Below, piece after piece: positions 35,290 to 43,805 of a stretch of 64,000 bases of DNA. The stretch spans positions 124,001 to 188,000 of the forward strand of contig NZ_JAGPYK010000011.1 of the NCBI RefSeq assembly GCF_018070045.1. The letters are read 5' to 3'. This DNA comes from Micromonospora sp. U21 (GTDB taxonomy: Bacteria; Actinomycetota; Actinomycetes; Mycobacteriales; Micromonosporaceae). The notes under the pieces are model-generated. The model did not search any database. It saw only the letters and a program-made list of their open reading frames with translations, and was not told the DNA's origin. Made by a program: the position numbers and the translations under genes. Each line of letters starts with the position of its first letter. Position 1 is the first letter of the stretch.

Positions 35290-36456
35290 GTGCGTCCGAT
35301 TCGACCCGGTGACCGGGGACCCGCGGTCACGGAGATCCGTACCATCCTCACCGGCCTCGACCTGCTCGCCTCCGCCGCCAGCCCACACCTGGACGAGTTC
35401 GACCTCGACACTGAGCGGGCGGTCCGCGCCTTCCAGCAGTCCCGCGGGCTCAGCGTGGACGGCCGGGTCGGGACGGAGACCTGGGGGGCCCTGGACGCCG
35501 CCCGGTGGCGGCTCGGCGCCCGCACCCTCTACCACGCGGTACCCGAACCGCTCACCGGCGAGGACGTCAGGTCGCTCCAGGAGCGACTGCTGGAGATGGG
35601 GTACGACGTGGGCCGGGCGGATGCCATCTACGGCATCCGGACCTCCCGGGCGGTGGCTCAGTTCCAGCGCGAGGTCGGCCTCACCCCCGACGGCTCCTGT
35701 GGACCACAGACCATGAACGCGCTGCGCCGGATCGGCCGCAAGGTGGTCGGTGGTCGCCCCCAGTGGCTACGCGAGTCCGACGCGATCCGGCAGTCCGGGC
35801 CGGCGCTGGTCGGCAAGACGGTGGTCATCGACCCCGGCCACGGTGGCACCGACCCGGGGGTGGTGGTGCCGGACGGGTCGCTGCGCTGGACGGAGGCGGA
35901 CCTGGTGCACGACCTCGCCAGCCGGCTGGAGGGGCGGCTCGCCGCGTCCGGGGTGCGGGTGCAGCTCACCCGGGGTCCGGCGCCCGACAGTTGCCTGCCG
36001 GACACCGACCGGGCCCTGCTGGCCAACTCACTCGGCGCCGACGTGTTCATCTCGCTGCACCTGGACGGGCACGCCAACCCGGACGCGGAGGGCGTCGCGA
36101 CCTACCACTACGGAACCAACAACGGGGTGACCTCGGCGACCGGTGAGCGGCTGGCCGGGCTGGTGCAGCGGGAGATCGTCGCACGCACCGGGCTGCGGGA
36201 CTGCCGTACCCACGCCAAGGCGTGGGACCTGCTGCGGCTGACCCGGATGCCGGCGGTCCGGGTGGAGGTCGGCTACCTCACCTCACCGGCGGACCGCACC
36301 CGGCTGATCGACCCCCGTTTCCGGGACCGGGTGGTGGAGGCGATCGTGGCCGCGGTGCAACGGATGTACTTCCCGATCGAGCGGGACGTACCGACCGGCT
36401 CTATCGACGTCAGCGAGCTGCGGGCGGTGATGACCGCCGGGACGGTGGTCGACTGA
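35290..36456 (+). CDS. cwlM: CwlM-like N-acetylmuramoyl-L-alanine amidase family protein
   Basis: The 388-residue product has two peptidoglycan-binding-1 repeats (about 5-65 and 85-145; AVRAFQQSRGLSVDGRVGTETWGAL and AVAQFQREVGLTPDGSCGPQTMNAL) and an Amidase_3 domain (about 175-365). The zinc and catalytic residues look present: His in DPGHGG, Glu in RWTEADL, His in SLHLDG, and Glu in VEVGYLTS. In mycobacteria CwlM, at this same locus, is mainly a cytoplasmic regulator of MurA or of lipid II export. Here too there is no signal peptide, which fits a regulator better than a hydrolase. GTG 35290 has GAGGGGG six bases upstream. Confidence 0.92.
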   Translation: MRPIRPGDRGPAVTEIRTILTGLDLLASAASPHLDEFDLDTERAVRAFQQSRGLSVDGRVGTETWGALDAARWRLGARTLYHAVPEPLTGEDVRSLQERLLEMGYDVGRADAIYGIRTSRAVAQFQREVGLTPDGSCGPQTMNALRRIGRKVVGGRPQWLRESDAIRQSGPALVGKTVVIDPGHGGTDPGVVVPDGSLRWTEADLVHDLASRLEGRLAASGVRVQLTRGPAPDSCLPDTDRALLANSLGADVFISLHLDGHANPDAEGVATYHYGTNNGVTSATGERLAGLVQREIVARTGLRDCRTHAKAWDLLRLTRMPAVRVEVGYLTSPADRTRLIDPRFRDRVVEAIVAAVQRMYFPIERDVPTGSIDVSELRAVMTAGTVVD

Positions 36457-36489
36457 GCCGGGTGCCGGGACGCTCGAAGCGACTTTCGC

Positions 36490-37164
36490 TCAGCCGCCGG
36501 TGGAGCGGGTGGCCGGGGCGGGGCGGACCGGACGGAGCAGGGTCTCCGGGCTCATCGAGCCGAGCAGCTTCTCCAGCGCGTACTCGACGTCGGACTTCCA
36601 ACTCAGCGCGGTGCGCAGCTCCAGCCGGAGCCGGGGGAACCGCGGATGCGGACGTACCGTCTTGAATCCGACGGAGAGGAAGAAGTCGGCCGGAGCCACA
36701 CAGCCACCCGCCGGATCGTCCGCGTCGCCAAACTTGGCGTCCCCGAACGCCTCGATCGCCTTGATCCCCCGCTTGGTCAGGTCCCGGGCGACACCCTGCA
36801 CCAACATCCGGCCCAACCCGCCACCGGCGAACGCGGCGACCACGTTGGCGGTCATCAACAGCGCCGCGTCGGCGGAGACCGGCGAGGTGGGGAAGGCCAT
36901 CGAGCGGGGGACGTAGGCGGGCGGGGCGTACATCACGAAGCCCGCCGGCATGCCGTCGACGTACGCGAGCTTGCCGCACGAGCCCCACTCCAGCAGCGTC
37001 TGGGAGACCCACGCCTCCTTTTCCAGGCCCGGATCGCCAGCGGCGCAGGCACGGTCGGCGGAGACCGGGTCCAGCTCCCAGTAGACGCACTGCCGACAAG
37101 GGCGAGGAAGGTCTTCCAACGTGTCGAGGGTCAGGCTGACCAGACGTCGCGACATATGGCGCAT
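36490..37164 (-). CDS. GNAT family N-acetyltransferase with Cys-rich N-terminus
   Basis: This 224-residue protein has a GNAT-like core (about 60-150): GKLAYVDGMPAGFVMYAPP, then GGGLGRMLVQGVARDLTKRGIKAIEAFGD, which is the acetyl-CoA pyrophosphate loop and following helix. The N-terminus carries RPCRQCVYWEL and a further CAAGDPG, so a metal site or thiol function is possible. It is often found beside cwlM in actinobacteria. The acceptor is unknown. ATG 37164 is chosen because the 98 codons upstream overlap antisense to the next gene's leader and lack family likeness. Confidence 0.82.
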   Translation of the reverse strand: MRHMSRRLVSLTLDTLEDLPRPCRQCVYWELDPVSADRACAAGDPGLEKEAWVSQTLLEWGSCGKLAYVDGMPAGFVMYAPPAYVPRSMAFPTSPVSADAALLMTANVVAAFAGGGLGRMLVQGVARDLTKRGIKAIEAFGDAKFGDADDPAGGCVAPADFFLSVGFKTVRPHPRFPRLRLELRTALSWKSDVEYALEKLLGSMSPETLLRPVRPAPATRSTGG

Positions 37165-37447
37165 CCCCACAATAGGCTCGGTGGTGAGACCGGCACGGAA
37201 CGACAGCGCCGCCTTCCTGCCCCCGACGAGCGATCGTACGCCGTTGATCGACGGTACGGGAGGGGACGCGCAGATGGTCACCGCACCGGGGGACACCGGG
37301 ACCGGTCCGGGATGTGGACGGTCCGCCGCAGCAGGCCAGCACCGTGGCTCCGGCGGACTAGGATCGACAATCGGTGTCCCCGCCGCCATGGTCGCCTGCG
37401 TCCGGGGTACCCGGGGGAGCCACCCGAGCAGCGATCGAGGTGAGGTC

Positions 37448-38761
37448 ATGACCGGCACGACGCTCGACGACTACACCGACCGGTACGCCCGGCGGGTACG
37501 CGGGATGACCGCCTCCGAGATCCGAGCACTCTTCGCGGTGGCCAGTCGGCCGGAGGTCGTCTCGCTCGCTGGCGGGGCGCCGTACATCGCCGCCCTGCCA
37601 CTCGACGCGGTCGGCGAGATGCTCGGCCGGCTCGGCTCCGAGCACGGCGTGACCACCCTCCAGTACGGCATCGGCCAGGGCACCCTTGAGCTGCGCGAAC
37701 GGATCTGCGAGGTGATGGCGCTCTCCGGGATCGACGCCGGCTGCGGCGCCTCCCCGGAGGACGTGGTGGTCACCGTCGGCGGGCAGCAGGCGCTGGACCT
37801 GGTGGCCCGACTCTTCCTCGACCCGGGTGACGTGGTGCTCGCCGAGGGTCCGACGTACGTCGGCGCGCTCGGGGTGTTTCAGGCTGCCCAGGCGCAGGTG
37901 GCGCACGTGCCGATGGACGCCGACGGCCTGATCCCGGAGGCGCTGGAGACGGCCATCGACGACCTGGCCCGGGCCGGCCGCCGGGTCAAGTTCCTCTACA
38001 CCATCCCCACCTACCAGAACCCCACCGGCGTGACGCTCAGCGAAGAGCGCCGGGAACGGGTGCTCGACATCTGCGAGCGCGCCGGGCTGCTCGTGGTTGA
38101 GGACGACCCGTACGGTCAGCTGGGGTTCGAGGGCGAGGCGCCCGCACCTCTGCGGGCCCGCCGCCGCGAGGGGGTCTTCTACCTCAGCACGTTCTCCAAG
38201 ACCTTCGCGCCTGGGCTGCGGGTCGGCTGGATCCTGGCGCCGCACGCGGTTCGCGACAAGCTGGTCATCGCCAGCGAGGCGCAGATCCTCTGCCCCAGCG
38301 GCTACGCCCAGGCCGCGGTCGCCACCTACCTGGGCACCATGCCCTGGCGGCAGCAGCTCAAGGTCTACCGCGAGGTCTACCGGGAGCGCCGGGACGCCAT
38401 GCTCGACGCGCTGGCCGACCTGATGCCCGAGGGCACCAGCTGGACCACCCCGGCCGGCGGCCTCTTCGTCTGGGCCACCCTGCCCGACGGGCTCGACTCG
38501 AAGGCCATGATGCCGCGAGCGGTCGCCGCCCGCGTCGCCTACGTGCCCGGCACCGGCTTCTACGCCGACGGCACCGGCACCAGCACCATGCGGCTGAACT
38601 TCAGCTTCCCGCCGCCGGAGCGGATCCGCGAGGGCGTACGCCGGCTGGCCGGGGTGATGGAGCAGGAGATCGCGATGCGCCGGGTCTTCGGCGCCGTGGG
38701 TGGCGCCGCCGGGCGACGCGGCCGGGCCGGCTCCGACGTGCCGGGACCCGACTTGGCATGA
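37448..38761 (+). CDS. PLP-dependent class I/II aminotransferase
   Basis: This 437-residue fold-type I aminotransferase resembles the 2-aminoadipate / MocR-like catalytic domain without the DNA-binding part. Signatures are SLAGGAPYI near residue 40, YGIGQGTLELRERI, TVGGQQALDLVARLF, the IPTYQNPTGVTLS stretch, VVEDDPYGQL (Asp binding the PLP ring), and STFSKTFAPGLRVGW with the Schiff-base Lys. A substrate such as an aromatic or branched amino acid, or 2-aminoadipate, cannot be assigned. The start at ATG 37448 has GAGGTGAGGT upstream. It lies seven bases before the ligase gene, so the two are probably co-transcribed. Confidence 0.92.
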   Translation: MTGTTLDDYTDRYARRVRGMTASEIRALFAVASRPEVVSLAGGAPYIAALPLDAVGEMLGRLGSEHGVTTLQYGIGQGTLELRERICEVMALSGIDAGCGASPEDVVVTVGGQQALDLVARLFLDPGDVVLAEGPTYVGALGVFQAAQAQVAHVPMDADGLIPEALETAIDDLARAGRRVKFLYTIPTYQNPTGVTLSEERRERVLDICERAGLLVVEDDPYGQLGFEGEAPAPLRARRREGVFYLSTFSKTFAPGLRVGWILAPHAVRDKLVIASEAQILCPSGYAQAAVATYLGTMPWRQQLKVYREVYRERRDAMLDALADLMPEGTSWTTPAGGLFVWATLPDGLDSKAMMPRAVAARVAYVPGTGFYADGTGTSTMRLNFSFPPPERIREGVRRLAGVMEQEIAMRRVFGAVGGAAGRRGRAGSDVPGPDLA

Positions 38762-38768
38762 TGCCGGC

Positions 38769-39773
38769 ATGGGTACGACCGCTGCCGAGCGCCTCCACGT
38801 GACCAATTCCGCCGTCGCGGCCGACCTGCGCGTGCTGGTACTCGCCGGCGGGCTCTCCTACGAGCGGGACGTCTCGCTGCGCTCCGGTCGCCGGGTGCTC
38901 GACGCGCTGCGCGCCGTCGGCGTGGAGGCCGAGCTGCGGGACGCCGACGTGGCCCTGCTGCCGTCGCTCGCCGTCGACCCGCCGGACGCCGTGGTGATCG
39001 CACTGCACGGCGCCACCGGCGAGGACGGCTCGCTGCGTGGAGTGCTGGACCTGTGCGGCATCCCGTACGTCGGCTGCGACGCCCGTGCCTCCCGACTCGC
39101 CTGGGACAAGCCCTCGGCCAAAGCGGTGCTTCGCGAGGCGGGCATCCCGACTCCGGACTGGGTGGCTCTGCCCCACGACCGCTTCTCCGAGCTGGGTGCG
39201 GTGGCCGTGCTCGACCGGATCGCCGACCGGCTGGGCCTGCCCCTGATGGTCAAGCCGGCGCAGGGCGGGTCGGGGCTGGGCGCCGCCGTGGTCCGCGATG
39301 CCGCGTCGCTGCCGGCCGCGATGGTCGGTTGCTTCGCGTACGACTCCACGGCTCTGGTGGAGCGGTACGTGCCGGGCATGGACGTGGCGGTCTCCGTGGT
39401 CGACCTGGGCGACAGACCGCAGGCGCTGCCGCCGGTCGAGATCGTGCCGCGTAACGGTGTCTACGACTACGCCGCCCGTTACACCGCCGGGCGTACCACG
39501 TGGCACGCCCCGGCCCGGTTGGAGCCGGAGGTTGCCGCCGCCGTGGCCGACGTTGCCCTCGCCGCGCACACCGCGCTCGGCCTCCGTGACCTCTCCCGGG
39601 TCGACGTGATCGTCGACGCAGCCGGTCAGCCGCACGTGCTGGAGGTCAACGTCTCGCCCGGCATGACGGAGACGTCGCTGCTCCCGCTCGCCGTGCAGGC
39701 GGCCGGCCTGGACTTCGGTCGACTCCTCGGCTCCCTGGTCACCCGGGCCGCCGCACGCCGCACCACGTCCTGA
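38769..39773 (+). CDS. D-alanine--D-alanine ligase family ATP-grasp protein
   Basis: This 334-residue ATP-grasp enzyme has the Ddl-like layout: N-domain VLVLAGGLSYERDVSLRSG with the Glu-Arg-Ser signature, HGATGEDGSLRGVLDLCGIPYVG, the ATP-grasp lid LPLMVKPAQGGSGLGA, and the C-terminal VDVIVDAAGQPHVLEVNVSPGMTETSLLP metal-binding block. D-Ala-D-Ala formation is the likeliest reaction. It is possibly a second Ddl-like enzyme in the genome rather than the housekeeping one, as it is not near mur genes. The ATG at 38769 follows the aminotransferase by seven bases. Confidence 0.9.
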   Translation: MGTTAAERLHVTNSAVAADLRVLVLAGGLSYERDVSLRSGRRVLDALRAVGVEAELRDADVALLPSLAVDPPDAVVIALHGATGEDGSLRGVLDLCGIPYVGCDARASRLAWDKPSAKAVLREAGIPTPDWVALPHDRFSELGAVAVLDRIADRLGLPLMVKPAQGGSGLGAAVVRDAASLPAAMVGCFAYDSTALVERYVPGMDVAVSVVDLGDRPQALPPVEIVPRNGVYDYAARYTAGRTTWHAPARLEPEVAAAVADVALAAHTALGLRDLSRVDVIVDAAGQPHVLEVNVSPGMTETSLLPLAVQAAGLDFGRLLGSLVTRAAARRTTS

Positions 39774-39870
39774 GCTCCTCGCCGCTGGACCCAACTCCAG
39801 GGCGGTGCCGCCGTGCCCCAACTTCCGCCCGGTGCCGTCCGGCCCGGCTTCCGCGACGTTCCCGACCGAT

Positions 39871-39925
39871 CGATCATGAGGTTGGCGGGTGCCGGACGGC
39901 CTGACCGCCGCCAACCGCATGATCG
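39871..39925. terminator. Bidirectional terminator between ligase gene and HIT-like gene
   Basis: 18-base arms at 39871-39888 and 39908-39925 pair with a single mismatch across a 19-base loop. It lies between two convergent genes, ten bases before the end of the leftward one. Confidence 0.75.
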
Positions 39926-39934
39926 CGTCGACTG

Positions 39935-41011
39935 TCAGCGTGCGGTGGGCACGTCCTTGGATGTGCTGAAGCTGCCGGTGGGTGGGGTGCCGGCCGCAGC
40001 GGTGCGGCTGTGGGTGGCGTCCGCGTCGGTGGCGTCCGCCGGGTCGGGCGCTGGCCCGTCAGCGGGCTTGGTGGCCGGTTCGGTGGTGCGCTCGGTGGCC
40101 GGGCCGGTGCTCGTGGCGGTGGTGGTTCCGGTTGTCGGATCGGTGGTGGCGGAGGAGTGCGTGGTTCCGCTGCCCGTGTCGGTGTCGCCGTCGATGTCGC
40201 CGTCGATGTCGGTGTCGCCGTTCGGGTCGGTGCCGGAGTTGGCGTCGGGCGCTGGCTCCGGAATCTCCTCTGCCGCTTCGATGACCGAGATCGCCGCCGC
40301 CGCTGCCGCGGCGGCGTCCGCAGCGGCGGACTGTGCCAGCAGGCTGGACGGTGCCTGCCACTGGATGCGGGGCGGCTCGGCGAGCGGTCGGCCACCGAAC
40401 TCGGCGAGCCAGGCGGCGACGAGCGCCAAATTTTCCCGCCACTGCGCCTCAGAGATCGGCGGCAGGATCGAGTCCCACAGCGACAGGAAGGTGCCCCGCA
40501 GCTGAAGCCGCCCGTACGGCCGGGCGAGGAACCACATGTGCAGATGGGCGGAGCCATCGCCCCACCTGTTGACGTGCACCCGGGCCACGCCGTCCAACGA
40601 TCGGATGGCCCGCTCCAGGCGGACGGTCATCACCCCCAGCTCGGCGGCGAGCAGGTTCGGCAGGTCACCCAGGTCGAGGTGGGTCCGCGACTCCAGGATG
40701 AGCACCATGGGCAGGCCGGTGGGCCGGTCCATGGCGCGTACCCGCCACCGCTCTCCCACCCAGATGTAGGCGTCGTCAGGAGCGTTGCAGGCGGTGCATT
40801 CCCGGAGGCCCTCGCCCTTGCGTGGCGGTTCGACCGGGACCGGATCGTCGAGCTGCTTCACGCGGAGGTCACCCTCGAAGGGAAACGAGGGCCACTGGGT
40901 GAAGTCCGGGACTGAGGGAGGGGTGTCGTGCACGACGCTGACCCTAACCGAGTCTGGCACCGCTGTCCCTACCAGTTTGATCCCCTCCCGGTCCAACCGG
41001 TCAGCGCTCAT
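39935..41011 (-). CDS. HIT-like protein with acidic Asp/Thr-rich tail
   Basis: This 358-residue protein has a HIT-superfamily-like core at about 60-190. It contains VARVHVNRWGDGSAHLHMWFLARP, which resembles the His-phi-His-phi region of histidine-triad hydrolases though the pattern is HLHMW rather than a full HxHxH. A CTAC pair at about 72-75 could bind metal. Residues about 215-240 are Ala-rich. The last 115 are a low-complexity tail with DIDGDIDGDTDT-type units and many Thr-Pro-Ala, likely disordered. The enzymatic activity is unknown. The ATG at 41011 is the only good upstream start; homologues in the family often begin nearby. Confidence 0.75.
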   Translation of the reverse strand: MSADRLDREGIKLVGTAVPDSVRVSVVHDTPPSVPDFTQWPSFPFEGDLRVKQLDDPVPVEPPRKGEGLRECTACNAPDDAYIWVGERWRVRAMDRPTGLPMVLILESRTHLDLGDLPNLLAAELGVMTVRLERAIRSLDGVARVHVNRWGDGSAHLHMWFLARPYGRLQLRGTFLSLWDSILPPISEAQWRENLALVAAWLAEFGGRPLAEPPRIQWQAPSSLLAQSAAADAAAAAAAAISVIEAAEEIPEPAPDANSGTDPNGDTDIDGDIDGDTDTGSGTTHSSATTDPTTGTTTATSTGPATERTTEPATKPADGPAPDPADATDADATHSRTAAAGTPPTGSFSTSKDVPTAR

Positions 41012-41051
41012 CGTCGATCGATGTACGGATCACCAAAGCGCGGGTGGGGCG

Positions 41052-41166
41052 ATATCCACAGGCTGCGGAGATCCTGAACACGGGCCGTCATCCACAGGCT
41101 GGCACCCGCTTTCACGCGGTGTTTCACGTGAAACAGGGGGTGCCTGTGGACAACCGGTGTGGATAA
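41052..41166. promoter_or_regulatory. Cluster of four DnaA-box-like sites around a parS
   Basis: ATATCCACA (41052-41060) and TCATCCACA (41088-41096) lie to the left of the parS at 41120-41135. TGTGGACAA (41145-41153) and TGTGGATAA (41158-41166) lie to its right, in the opposite orientation. The two right-hand sites are perfect matches to known DnaA-box consensus forms; the left two differ at one or two of the outer bases. Confidence 0.55.
41120..41135. other. parS centromere site
   Basis: A perfect 16-base palindrome TGTTTCACGTGAAACA, identical to the classical ParB-binding consensus. It is upstream of the HIT-like gene and is the only one of the five sites in the window with the full 16-base form. 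Confidence 0.97.
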
Positions 41167-41549
41167 CTTTTTGGCCCGTCGTTCGTTGCCCACGATCCGC
41201 TCGCAGGCACCGGTTGCGACTGCGCCGACGTTGACGGTCGGGACGGTGCCGAGGCTCGACGTCGCGGCGTAGCCACCCGAAGCTCGGGCGGCATCGAGGC
41301 CGCGTCGGCGCGCTGTGCGGCGGAATCGGCGAGCGCTCGGCGCCGGCTCGGGTGAGGCGAGTCGTCGCACGGGCCGGAGGGCCTTCAGACGCTGAGCATG
41401 CGCTCGGCGGTCGGCGCGGGGCACCGGAGCAGGTCGAGCGAGATGGCTCGGTGTTCTGCCCGCTGCCCCCGCCCGCTGCACCCGTTTCCGCACCCCATCG
41501 GTCCACCGTTGGCTCCCAGCCCTCTCCCGCTCACCGTCAAGGCCGCAGT

Positions 41550-41599
41550 TTCAGGGATGTTGTCGTCTCGCGAGGGGTGGAGGCCGCAACATCCCTGAA
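41550..41599. repeat. 13-bp inverted repeat in gene-poor region
   Basis: TTCAGGGATGTTG (41550-41562) pairs with its exact complement at 41587-41599 across 24 bases. A GGCCGCA word lies next to each arm (41541-41547 and 41582-41588) as a direct repeat. It may be a terminator, but no gene ends beside it. Confidence 0.5.
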
Positions 41600-42524
41600 G
41601 TTGCTCGGATCTTGGCCTGGCTCACAGGGCGTTTGCGGAGAGCGGGTGTGGAGGACGGCGCGTGCGCATGGGGCGGGTCGGGCTCGCAGGGCCTGGTCGT
41701 GAGACGGACAGGACCGGGTCTACCCGCGCCAGACCCCGGGGGCCGGGCGGGATCGCGGGTGCGCGCACGGCGAGACAAGGCGCGGGCCAGGGCCCGGTCC
41801 AGCGCGAGGCGCGAACTCGAAGCGCGGGGTCGGAGCAGCTGAGCCGGCGCCCGCCGAGGGGCGCAGAACCAGCGCGGGCGTAGACCCGGCACGAACCCTA
41901 CGGGCGGAGTGCACGGGCGTTCCATCACCCGAGCGCGGCACTGGCCCGGTGTGAGGAGCGGGCCGGCATGGGTCACGGCCGGCGTGAGGCGCGGAGCGCA
42001 GTCCGAGCGAGGGCGGAGCGCGGGCCCCAGACGCAGTCCGAGCGCACGGCGCGGGCGCAGAGTGAGACGGGCACGGAGCCGGCGCGGGGCGAGCAAGCAT
42101 GGCGCGAGGCTCGCCAGACCACGGGCCCAGCGCACGAGCCAGTTGCCCACGCGCCGGAGACGGGTCCGTCCCGCGAGGCGAAGGCACACGGGCTTGGCGG
42201 CGAGCAGCGCAAGTCGACATCGCGCACGGCAGGTCCATGGTCCATGCCGCCGGCTCACCACGGCCCGCGCACGAGTCCATTCGAGTGAGCCATCCGGGCA
42301 CGGCGCGGGACTCGTCGGTTCCCCTGTACGCCAATAGGGTCACGTCCGTAGTCGGACCGAGGAGACGCCGACGGTACGGGGAAGACGAACGGCCCGCGGG
42401 ACCGGCACCCGTCCAAGACCACCACGCGGGGCGGGCGAGGCCCCAGCGGGCTCCTCAGCGGGCGCAAGAGCCCTTCCCTCGTAATCCCCGGGACTGCGCC
42501 GTCGGCCACCGCAGGCACCGCCGT

Positions 42525-42538
42525 GTTTCACGTGAAAC
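42525..42538. other. parS centromere site
   Basis: The 14-base core GTTTCACGTGAAAC is perfect; it is preceded by T and followed by G. It lies 227 bases beyond the end of parB. Confidence 0.95.
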
Positions 42539-42683
42539 GGCCGAGAGGGCCAGGGGAAGGAAGCGCGGCGAAGGAAACGCAGCGAACAGCCACACCGAGC
42601 TCGGTACCCGTTCACGGACACGGCGGCCTGACAGGCCACGTCGCCTGCAATGCACCGGACGCCGGCCGCCGAACCATCGGTCC

Positions 42684-42697
42684 GTTTCACGTGAAAC
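42684..42697. other. parS centromere site
   Basis: The 14-base core GTTTCACGTGAAAC is perfect, flanked by C on both sides. It lies 67 bases beyond the end of parB and 159 bases from the neighbouring site. Confidence 0.95.
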
Positions 42698-42764
42698 CGA
42701 CACGGCCAGATGCAGAACGGCCGCGCACCCCGAGGGGAAGCGCGGCCGCGGGCGGACGGGGCGA

Positions 42765-43778
42765 TCAGTCCCCGGTCCCCTCCTGTTGCACTCCGATGAT
42801 GCCGACGATCCGCTCCAGGTCGTCCACCGTCGCGAACTCGATGGTGATCTTGCCTTTGCTCCGGCCGATGTCCACCTTCACCCGGGTGTCGAACCGATCC
42901 GACAACCGGTCGGCGAGGTCGGTCAGGGCGGGCGCGTGCGGCTTCGGTCGCCGCTTCGCGGCCTGGCCCTTCGCCGGCCCGTCGTTCAGCGTCAGGGCCA
43001 CGATCTCCTCGGTCGCCCGGACCGACAGTCCTTCGGCCACGATCCGCAGCGCCAACTGTTCCTGCGCCTCCGACTCGTCGAGGCTCAGCAGGGCACGGGC
43101 GTGGCCAGCGGACAGGATCCCCGCAGCCACTCGGCGCTGCACCTGGGCCGGCAGGTTCAGCAGCCGGATGGTGTTGGAGATCTGTGGCCGGCTCCGACCG
43201 ATCCGGCGGGCCAGCTCCTCGTGGGTCGCACCGAACTCCTCCAGCAGCTGCTGGTACGCGGCGGCCTCTTCCAGCGGGTTCAGGTTGGCCCGGTGGATGT
43301 TCTCCAGCAGCGCGTCCCGGAGCATGGCGTCGTCGCGGGTGTCTCGGACGATCGCCGGAATACTCTCCCGCCCCACCGCCTGGGCGGCCCGCCAGCGCCG
43401 CTCGCCCATCACCAGCTCGTACTTCTCTTCGTCGAGCTGCCGTACGACGATGGGCTGAAGGAAGCCGACCTCCTGAATGGAGGTCTTCAACTCCTCCAGC
43501 GCCTCCTCATCGAAGACCTGGCGGGGCTGCTTCGGGTTCGGGACGATCGCGTCGACCGGGATCTCCGCGAATCGGGCTCCCGGCACCGGGCTGAGCGTGG
43601 GCTCCGGCTCGCGCGCCGGCGGACCGGCGGGCGCCGGCGACACCACTGCGACCGACTCATCCTCCACGTGCCCGTTCTCCGGCTCGGCTGTCAGGGTGCC
43701 CGCAGCACCCGGCACCGGCCCGGTCGGGATGAGCGCCCCCAGGCCCCGACCCAGCCCGCCCCGAGGACGGTTCTTCAT
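42765..43778 (-). CDS. parB: Chromosome-partitioning protein ParB
   Basis: ParB binds parS, spreads by CTP-dependent clamping and works with ParA to segregate origins. The 337-residue product begins with the family KNRPRGGLGRGLGALIP, then a disordered stretch. The CTP-binding N-domain follows (about 70-180): NPKQPRQVFDEEALEELKTSI, then the GERRWRA motif and the ENIHRANLNPLEEA motif. The helix-turn-helix region is at about 180-215 (RIGRSRPQISNTIRLLNLP) and the C-terminal dimerisation domain at about 290-337. The gene follows parA by 27 bases. Five parS sites lie within 4 kb. Confidence 0.98.
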   Translation of the reverse strand: MKNRPRGGLGRGLGALIPTGPVPGAAGTLTAEPENGHVEDESVAVVSPAPAGPPAREPEPTLSPVPGARFAEIPVDAIVPNPKQPRQVFDEEALEELKTSIQEVGFLQPIVVRQLDEEKYELVMGERRWRAAQAVGRESIPAIVRDTRDDAMLRDALLENIHRANLNPLEEAAAYQQLLEEFGATHEELARRIGRSRPQISNTIRLLNLPAQVQRRVAAGILSAGHARALLSLDESEAQEQLALRIVAEGLSVRATEEIVALTLNDGPAKGQAAKRRPKPHAPALTDLADRLSDRFDTRVKVDIGRSKGKITIEFATVDDLERIVGIIGVQQEGTGD

Positions 43779-43805
43779 GCCACGCCTCCCAGCGAATCGT
43801 CCGCA

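Larger units (their letters stand above)
41012..42764. other. Gene-poor region holding three parS sites and DnaA-like boxes
   Basis: This 1.75-kb stretch between the HIT-like gene and parB has several overlapping open frames on both strands, but none shows family likeness or the strong third-position GC of real genes here. From about 41640 to 42300 the plus strand is purine-biased and built of recurring GGCGCG/GAGCGCGG-like words. Specific sites inside are a parS with DnaA-like boxes (41052-41166), a 13-bp inverted repeat (41550-41562 with 41587-41599), and two more parS sites near the parB end. Confidence 0.55.

Noticed and set aside
35698..35706. A TGTGGACCA DnaA-box-like 9-mer
   Set aside because: It is inside the cwlM coding region and has two mismatches; probably chance.
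41551..42261. A 236-codon Arg/Leu/Pro-rich frame on the minus strand in the gene-poor region
   Set aside because: No ribosome site, no family motif and overlapping open frames in other phases; treated as non-coding.
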